From Terriglobia bacterium (GTDB lineage: Bacteria > Acidobacteriota > Terriglobia > UBA7540), in the NCBI GenBank assembly GCA_020072905.1, contig JAIQGB010000037.1, positions 1 through 22,517 of the forward strand: a stretch of DNA of 22,517 nt, in the 5' to 3' direction. Numbering within the stretch: position 1 is the first letter of the stretch; every line of letters starts with the position of its first letter. Both the position numbers and the translations under genes were made by a program. Below are positions 18,182-22,517 of this stretch, one piece after another. Under the pieces are notes generated by a model that saw only the letters and a program-made list of their open reading frames with translations, searched no databases and had not been told where the DNA came from.

Positions 18182-19205
18182 ATGGGGCCAACGTTATCAG
18201 ACGCGGCACAAGGTACGACGCCTGCCAAAGCCCGGGTGGTAGCGCCGTGGAAGGATTCTCGCTTCATGAAGGCGTGCCGGCACGAGCCCGTCGATGCCAC
18301 ACCCATCTGGCTGATGCGCCAAGCGGGGCGGTACATGCGCGAATACCGCGAGCTGCGCGCGCGCGTGCCGTTCCTCGAGCTCTGCAAGAATCCGCAACTG
18401 GTCTCGGAAGTCACCGTGGCCGCCGCGGAGCGCCTGGGCGTAGACGCCGCCATCATCTTCGCGGACCTGCTGCTAATTGTCGAGCCGCTCGGCTATCAAC
18501 TCGAATACGACCAGGACGAAGGGCCGGTCATCAAGCCCCGGCTCGAGCAGTCGAACGACGTCGGCCGCCTGCGCGAAGTCGAGCCCGAGGACTCGCTTGC
18601 CTATGTGTTCGACGCCATTCGCCAGACGCGCGCCGACTTGAATCCGCGCACGCCGCTCATCGGCTTTGCGGGAGCGCCGTTCACGCTGGCCTCCTATCTC
18701 ATCGGCGAAATACGTCAACGGCCAGATCGTCGCGGGCGCGCAAGTCGTCCAAATCTTCGATTCCTGGGTCGGCTGCCTCGGCCCGGAGGATTATCGCGAG
18801 TTTGTGCTGCCGTACACCCGTCTGATGATGCAGCAGATTACGCCCGACACGCCCATCATCCATTTCGGCACGGGCAACGCCATGTTGCTCGAACTCATGC
18901 GCGACGCGGGAGGGCACATCATCGGCGTGGACTCGCGCGTTCAGTTGGACGAGGCGTGGGCGCGGCTGGGGCCAGATGTGGGCATCCAGGGGAACCTCGA
19001 CCCCGTCGTTCTCTACGCTGATCTCGCTTACATTCGCAGTCGCGCGGAGCGGATTCTTCGCCAGGCGGGCGGCCGCCCCGGGCACATCTTCAACCTCGGG
19101 CACGGCATCCTGCCCGATACGCCGTTCGAGAACGTCAAGGCGCTGGTCGAGATCGTGCACGAAATGAGCAGCCGGCAGAAGTCAGAAGTCAGCAGTCAGA
19201 AGTAA
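18182..19205 (+). pseudogene. hemE: Uroporphyrinogen decarboxylase (HemE), frameshifted by an internal deletion
   Basis: HemE removes the four acetate carboxyls of uroporphyrinogen III to give coproporphyrinogen III. The first half is clear: WLMRQAGRYMREYRE (active-site Arg), IIFADLLLIVEPLGY (active-site Asp) and GFAGAPFTLASYLI (with the conserved Tyr). At about 18704 the sequence jumps to the next reading frame and resumes with KYVNGQIVAGAQVVQIFDSWVG, then IIHFGTGN and the conserved FNLGHGI. Compared with remembered HemE sequences roughly 31-35 residues after SYLI are missing, about 100 bases and not a multiple of three. Either the gene is broken or the assembly dropped a segment. The ATG at 18182 is used; ATG at 18268 is closer to the usual family start. 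The last codons and the TAA are formed by a second heptad repeat. Confidence 0.85.
19169..19203 (+). repeat. Heptanucleotide tandem repeat at the hemE 3' end
   Basis: Five 7-bp units (three exact CAGAAGT, plus CAGCAGT and CAGCCGG). The TAA stop of hemE starts at the last base of the final unit. Same orientation as the repeat before hemE, so hemE is bracketed by direct repeats. Confidence 0.92.
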
Positions 19206-19278
19206 GGAGAACGGGTGCCCGGGGGATAACCCTTCTTCCCGGGCCGCCACGACTCGCGCGGGCGGACGCGTTGTCCCG

Positions 19279-19307
19279 TTGACAGGGTTTGGCAAGAATG
19301 CTAGACT
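19279..19307 (+). promoter_or_regulatory. Sigma-70-type promoter of a possible non-coding RNA
   Basis: Perfect TTGACA (19279-19284), 17-base spacer, TAGACT (19302-19307). Predicted start near 19314. No credible reading frame with a ribosome binding site follows before the terminator at 19478-19502. Confidence 0.6.
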
Positions 19308-19313
19308 AGTCAT

Positions 19314-19502
19314 GTGGTAAGAGGGGACCTGGCGCGCTCGGAAGTGCGGCTGGGAGGGCTCTGATGCTGCTCCGAGCCCTGCTTGCCTTATCCTCCGCCG
19401 GGGCAGCCCGGGGCAGCAAGGGCCGAAACAACAGAATTGAGGACGCAACCCTTGTATCAAGTAAAAAGTTCAGTTTCCCGCAGTTTTCTTTTCTGCGGTT
19501 TT
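19314..19502 (+). ncRNA. Candidate non-coding RNA of about 190 nt
   Basis: Bounded by a good promoter and a plausible terminator. Internal pairing includes AGGGCTC (19355-19361) with GAGCCCT (19374-19380), a CCGGG/CCCGG hairpin near 19398-19411, and CAAGGG (19417-19422) with CCCTTG (19449-19454). The size is like 6S RNA, but I could not recognise 6S, SRP, tmRNA or RNase P signatures. The 99-codon frame at 19364-19663 that crosses the terminator does not look like a protein. Identity is unknown and the RNA itself is an inference. Confidence 0.35.
19478..19502 (+). terminator. Probable intrinsic terminator
   Basis: CCGCAG (19478-19483) pairs with CTGCGG (19493-19498) across a 9-base T-rich loop, followed by TTTT. 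A short stem, so efficiency is uncertain. Confidence 0.5.
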
Positions 19503-19531
19503 GTCGCCGGGATAGTCCGATACGCACCCGC

Positions 19532-19560
19532 TTGACTTTTGCGCTATACTGGCATCTAAT
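19532..19560 (+). promoter_or_regulatory. Sigma-70-type promoter of hicBA
   Basis: TTGACT (19532-19537) and TCTAAT (19555-19560) are exactly 17 bases apart, each one base from consensus. The leader to the hicB ATG is about 93 bases and contains an inverted repeat, CGACCG (19588-19593) with CGGTCG (19609-19614), which could be a HicB binding site. Confidence 0.6.
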
Positions 19561-19659
19561 TTGCCTCCAATTTGGTACTTGGCCAGACGACCGATGCTGC
19601 CAAAAGGCCGGTCGAGGCATTCTAACCAGTGTGAAGAATATTGGGGAGAGGCATAGCCA

Positions 19660-19971
19660 ATGAGGGTTACAGTACAGGCAAAATTTACGCTCTTTGGGGT
19701 ACTCAAGCGTGAGGGCGACTGGTATATTGCCCACTGTCCTCCTCTCGACATCTCTACCCAGGGCAGGACGTTGGCAGAAGCCAAGAAGAACCTGGTCGAA
19801 GCCTCCGAGCTGTTCATCATTAGCTGCCTAGAACGCGGAACCCTAGAGCAGGCCATGCGAGAGCTTGGATTCGTGCCGTTCAAGGCTAAGCCACGGAATA
19901 TTCCAAACGCATTTCCCATAGCGATCCCCGTTCCATTCGGACTTGAGAAGAGCCTTCCGTGCCACGCCTAA
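19660..19971 (+). CDS. hicB: HicB-type antitoxin
   Basis: A 103-residue HicB-like protein. The RNase-H-like fold signature is visible: an N-terminal strand, then LKREGDWYIAHCPPLDISTQGRTLAEAKKNLVEASELFI, the usual 'G-W-x-A-C-P-D-T-Q-G-T-E-A-N-E-A' pattern. The C-terminus (PRNIPNAFPIAIPVPFG) is short and lacks an obvious ribbon-helix-helix or HTH, so DNA autoregulation is uncertain. GGAGAGG lies nine bases before the ATG. It overlaps the downstream hicA start by 13 bases, as expected for a coupled toxin-antitoxin pair with antitoxin first. Base composition is lower in GC than the flanking heme genes (30 of 60 in 19681-19740 against 42 of 60 in 19021-19080), consistent with later acquisition. 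Confidence 0.85.
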   Translation: MRVTVQAKFTLFGVLKREGDWYIAHCPPLDISTQGRTLAEAKKNLVEASELFIISCLERGTLEQAMRELGFVPFKAKPRNIPNAFPIAIPVPFGLEKSLPCHA

Positions 19972-20180
19972 CCCCGCTCGGTTGGCAGAAAATCGTCTCC
20001 GTGTTTCTGAGGCTCGGCTATCGAATGGCTGGTCAGAAAGGTAGCCATGTCAAGCTTGAAAAGCCCGGAGTGGCCAGGCCACTGATCATTCCCCGCTACG
20101 ATGAGGTCGGAATTGACATTATTTCTGGCCTGATTCGAACAGCGGGCATTAGTCGGGACGCCTTCCTAGACCTCCTCTAG
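19959..20180 (+). CDS. hicA: HicA-type mRNA interferase toxin (YcfA family)
   Basis: A 73-residue protein with the HicA double-stranded-RNA-binding-like fold: LGWQKIVSVFLRLGYRMAGQKGSHVKLEKPG, containing the GSH motif with catalytic His30, then LIIPRYDEVGIDIISGLIRTAGISRDAFLDLL matching the usual 'H-x-x-E-I-x-x-G-T-L-x-x-I-x-x-x-A-G-I' end (the common His is Tyr47 here). It should cleave mRNA on ribosomes unless bound by HicB. The start is a GTG at 19959 inside the hicB 3' end, so the two are translationally coupled. Full length and with an intact catalytic His, so likely functional. Confidence 0.87.
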   Translation: MPRLTPLGWQKIVSVFLRLGYRMAGQKGSHVKLEKPGVARPLIIPRYDEVGIDIISGLIRTAGISRDAFLDLL

Positions 20181-20222
20181 AACCGCTGGCAACTTGCGTA
20201 AGGTACACACTTCCGATTGAGG

Positions 20223-20275
20223 AAACGAACCCACAATCTCCTTTAGAATCAACACGCGTTGAAAAAACGAACCCA
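20223..20275. repeat. Short direct repeat upstream of hemH
   Basis: AAACGAACCCA occurs at 20223-20233 and again at 20265-20275, 42 bases apart (four helical turns), in the 149-base gap between hicA and hemH. It could be a pair of regulator sites or chance; no clear hemH promoter is visible. Confidence 0.35.
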
Positions 20276-20329
20276 AACCCGCAGCCAGAGTAACTGCCAC
20301 TGGGGAAGCGGGCGGAAATCGCTGAAGGT

Positions 20330-21301
20330 ATGATACCGACCACCCCAGAGCCGACAAAAAGTCCCTCTTTCCTCTCGAACCGCTGGGGAGTGCTGTTGCT
20401 CGCGCATGGCGCTCCGGACCGGCTGGAGGATATCCCGGAATTCCTCCTCAACGTGCGTGACGGTCGCAAGCTGCCGGATGCGGTGGTGCAGGAGATTACT
20501 CACCGTTACAGCCTGATTGGCGGCGGCTCGCCGCTGCTCCGCCTGACGACGCTGCAGGCCGAGGGTCTCGCGCGACTGCTCGTGCAGCCGGTCTATATCG
20601 GCATGCGGAACTGGAAACCGTTTATCGCCGACGCCGTCCGCCAACTCAATGAGGACGGTGTTGGCCGCGTGGTCGTGCTGTGCCTCGCGCCCCAAAACTC
20701 GCGAACCAGCATTGGTCTCTACCGGAAGTATCTTGACGACGCTGTAACCAAATTCGCGCCGCGCCTGCAGGTGGATTTCATTGAAAGCTGGCACGACCAC
20801 CCGCTCCTGGTGGAGGCGTTTCGTGAGAAGGTGGCAGCGGCAATCGCGCGCGTGGAGGCGGAAGCAGGTGGGCCCGTGCCGCTTATCTTCACGGCGCACA
20901 GCGTGCCGGAGAAGACCATCGCGGACGGCGACCCTTACGAGCAACAGGTCCGCGAGACCGCGCGGCGCGTGGCCGAAGGCCTGGGCCTTGGCGACTATCG
21001 CCTGGCGTTTCAGAGCCAAGGCATGACGGCGGAACCGTGGATCGGGCCCCGGGTTGAATCTTTGATCGACGAGCTCGCCGGCGCAGGCCAGCGTCATGTA
21101 CTGCTCGCGCCCGTGGGTTTCGTGAGCGATCATGTCGAAATTCTTTATGACATTGACGTGCTGTTTCGCGGCTACGGGAGATCAAAAGGCGTGACCGTGC
21201 ACCGCTCGGAATCGCTGAACGACAGCCCGGCATTCATTCGGGCGCTCGCCGCGATTGTCACGGAACGTCTGGGGCAGCACGTTGGTGAGAGCAGGCAGTA
21301 G
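20330..21301 (+). CDS. hemH: Ferrochelatase (HemH)
   Basis: A 323-residue ferrochelatase, which inserts ferrous iron into a porphyrin. Signature segments: WGVLLLAHGAPDRLEDIPEFL near the start, VQPVYIGMRNWKPFIADAV, LIFTAHSVPEKT with catalytic His190, YRLAFQSQGMTAEPWIGP, and LLAPVGFVSDHVEILYDIDV with Glu270. No deletion is apparent. The ATG at 20330 is preceded very closely by GAAGG, so initiation is somewhat uncertain; a GTG near the conserved VLLLAHG is the other choice. Whether the cell uses the protoporphyrin or coproporphyrin route cannot be decided here, although a HemY-type oxidase follows. The TAG stop is formed by the first unit of a heptad repeat (GCAGTAG), and the last residues ESRQ come from related sequence. 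The gene is separated from hemE by the hicBA insert. Confidence 0.93.
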   Translation: MIPTTPEPTKSPSFLSNRWGVLLLAHGAPDRLEDIPEFLLNVRDGRKLPDAVVQEITHRYSLIGGGSPLLRLTTLQAEGLARLLVQPVYIGMRNWKPFIADAVRQLNEDGVGRVVVLCLAPQNSRTSIGLYRKYLDDAVTKFAPRLQVDFIESWHDHPLLVEAFREKVAAAIARVEAEAGGPVPLIFTAHSVPEKTIADGDPYEQQVRETARRVAEGLGLGDYRLAFQSQGMTAEPWIGPRVESLIDELAGAGQRHVLLAPVGFVSDHVEILYDIDVLFRGYGRSKGVTVHRSESLNDSPAFIRALAAIVTERLGQHVGESRQ

Positions 21302-21378
21302 GCAGAGGGCAGGAGGCAGTCAGCAGAAGGTGTTTGCTGCTTCCTGCCTTCTGCCGACTGCTTACTGCTGACTGTCCC
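21295..21378. repeat. Palindromic array of twelve heptanucleotides between hemH and hemY
   Basis: Twelve 7-bp units in unbroken register: five GCAGNNN units, one GTGTTTG centre, five CTGCNNN units and one CTGTCCC. The two halves are inverted: CAGTCAGCAG (21317-21326) matches CTGCTGACTG (21365-21374) and GCAGAAGG (21323-21330) matches CCTTCTGC (21347-21354). The hemH stop codon lies in the first unit. Confidence 0.93.
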
Positions 21379-21396
21379 GGTGGCGTTTTGAGTCAC

Positions 21397-22517
21397 GTGC
21401 AACCATCCAGTTTCAGGATCGCAGTGGTGGGGGGCGGCATCGCCGGCCTTTCCGCGGCCTACACGCTGGCGCGCGCGGGGCAGGACGGCGCCCCCATCGA
21501 CGTGAGGCTCTTCGAAGGCCGCGACCGTCTGGGCGGCGTGATTCGCACCGAGCGCGTAGAAGGGTTCGTCATCGAGGGCGGCCCGGACAGCTTTCTGGCG
21601 GAAAAGCCGGAGGCCGCCGCTCTCGCGCGCGAGCTCGGCCTGGGCGATCAACTCTTGGGCTCGAACGACCGCGAGCGGCGGACCTACATCCTCCACCGCG
21701 GGCGACTGGTTCCGCTTCCCGACGGGTTGATGTTGCTGGTGCCCACGCGCCTCTGGCCGATGGTGACGACGCCGCTCATTTCTCTGACGAACAAACTCGC
21801 TATGGCCGCCGAGTGGTTCAGTCCGCCGCCGGCAAGCCAGGCTGCTGACGAGTCGGTCGCCTCCTTCGTCCAAAGGCATTTCGGCGAGGCGATGGTCGAC
21901 AACATCGTGGACCCGCTTCTGGCCGGCGTCTACGGCGGCGACTGTCGTCAACTAAGCATCCGGTCAGTGCTGCCCCGCTTCTGGGAAATGGAGCGCCGGT
22001 ACGGCAGCCTGACCCGCGCCACGCTCCGTGCCCGGCGGGAGCGAATCAGGGCAGCGGAGGAGGCTTGCAACTCTGCCGAGTCCGCGCGCTATCAACCTCT
22101 GTCGCTCTTCATGACCCTCCGTGACGGCCTCGACAAGCTGGTGTCGGCGCTCTCCCAAAGGCTGGAGAACTCGCAGGTGCAGTTGGGGACGCGGGTGACC
22201 TCACTCAAGCCCCCTCCGAGTCCCGGCAATGCGTACACGATTCGGCTCGAGAACGGATCAACCTATGTGGCCCAAGCCCTCGTCCTCGCCCTGCCCGCCC
22301 ACGAGGGCGCGAAGCTCATCTCTCCTTTCAGCCCTTCGCTGGCCATGCGGCTGGGAGAGATTCCCTACAGTTCCTCGATGACGGTCTCGTTAGCGTATGA
22401 ATCCGGCGCGCGCGAGATGTTGCCTCCGGGCTTCGGATTCCTGGCCCCGCGCAAGGAGAAACGGCGGCTGATGGCCTGCACGGTCGTGCACGCGAAGTTC
22501 AACCATCGCTCCCCGGC
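21397..22517 (+). CDS. hemY: Protoporphyrinogen/coproporphyrinogen oxidase (HemY/HemG type), 5' portion
   Basis: An FAD-dependent oxidase that oxidises the porphyrinogen to porphyrin near the end of heme synthesis. The dinucleotide motif VVGGGIAGLSAAYTLA is at about 10-25, followed by VRLFEGRDRLGGVIRTERVEGFVIEGGPDSFLAEKP, which is characteristic of the family, and DPLLAGVYGGDCRQLSIRSVLPRFWEMERRYGSL further on. The frame is open to the window edge (about 373 codons seen; the C-terminal FAD-binding end is outside). There is no in-frame ATG: GTG at 21397 or TTG at 21388 are the possible starts, both with poor ribosome binding sites, so coupling to hemH or another signal may matter. Nineteen bases before the GTG the palindromic heptad array ends. 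Confidence 0.9.
   Translation, partial: MQPSSFRIAVVGGGIAGLSAAYTLARAGQDGAPIDVRLFEGRDRLGGVIRTERVEGFVIEGGPDSFLAEKPEAAALARELGLGDQLLGSNDRERRTYILHRGRLVPLPDGLMLLVPTRLWPMVTTPLISLTNKLAMAAEWFSPPPASQAADESVASFVQRHFGEAMVDNIVDPLLAGVYGGDCRQLSIRSVLPRFWEMERRYGSLTRATLRARRERIRAAEEACNSAESARYQPLSLFMTLRDGLDKLVSALSQRLENSQVQLGTRVTSLKPPPSPGNAYTIRLENGSTYVAQALVLALPAHEGAKLISPFSPSLAMRLGEIPYSSSMTVSLAYESGAREMLPPGFGFLAPRKEKRRLMACTVVHAKFNHRSP

Larger units (their letters stand above)
19206..19659. other. 454-bp region between hemE and hicB
   Basis: No convincing protein gene. It begins with a hairpin (GCCCGGG at 19217-19223, CCCGGGC at 19238-19244) right after hemE, without a T tract. It then carries a promoter-terminator unit that may encode a non-coding RNA (19279-19502) and the promoter of the hicBA module (19532-19560). 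Confidence 0.6.

Noticed and set aside
17641..18825. 394-codon open frame overlapping hemD and hemE
   Set aside because: Arg/Ala/Pro-rich translation typical of an off-frame of GC-rich genes; hemD and hemE motifs are in other frames.
19364..19663. 99-codon frame between hemE and hicB
   Set aside because: It has no clear ribosome binding site, crosses a terminator and a promoter, and its composition changes abruptly; the translation resembles no protein.
20249..21133. 294-codon frame opposite hemH
   Set aside because: Antisense shadow of ferrochelatase, no recognisable domain.

Overview
The window looks like one contig from a GC-rich, Gram-negative, soil-type bacterium, most plausibly an Acidobacteriota member. 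This is inferred from the mix of tandem Ser/Thr kinases carrying TolB-like and TPR sensor regions, a DUF1207 protein, a RhaT-type permease, Gfo/Idh-type sugar enzymes and lipoproteins. No rRNA or tRNA is present to confirm it.

Left part (1-7526): the 3' end of a DUF1207 protein gene converges on three consecutive paralogous protein kinase genes on the minus strand (7526 to 738). The array starts from a near-consensus sigma-70-type promoter at 7556-7584. Each kinase is a soluble fusion of kinase, TolB-like domain and TPR repeats, and the promoter-proximal copy is a mosaic of the other two.

Middle part (7737-17060): a small secreted protein faces a P1-family (DmpA-like) peptidase across a foldback repeat element. 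A lipoprotein gene with a clear promoter and terminator follows. Next comes a minus-strand sugar or sugar-acid cluster, in transcription order: a Gfo/Idh dehydrogenase fused to a xylose-isomerase-like TIM barrel, an ApnO-like (D-apionate oxidoisomerase-type) dehydrogenase, a RhaT-family permease, a tiny DnaJ-domain protein, a KduD-like SDR and a zinc alcohol dehydrogenase. Import, oxidation, isomerisation or decarboxylation and further redox steps are all represented.

Right part (17252-22517): a plus-strand late heme biosynthesis cluster, hemD-hemE-hemH-hemY, read divergently from the sugar cluster. It is unusual in three ways. hemD runs without a stop into hemE through nine tandem 7-bp repeats. 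hemE is frameshifted and lacks roughly 31-35 codons (true deletion or assembly error). A HicBA toxin-antitoxin module plus a possible non-coding RNA unit sit between hemE and hemH.

The most distinctive feature is a set of degenerate 7-bp (heptanucleotide) tandem repeats. They directly abut or contain the stop codons of six genes (the 7737 secreted protein, the P1 peptidase, SDR, hemD, hemE and hemH), with the same purine-rich or ATTG-bearing strand as the coding strand each time. Because 7 is not a multiple of 3, copy number can shift reading frame. At hemD/hemE, one repeat fewer would convert the fusion into a TGATG stop-start overlap.
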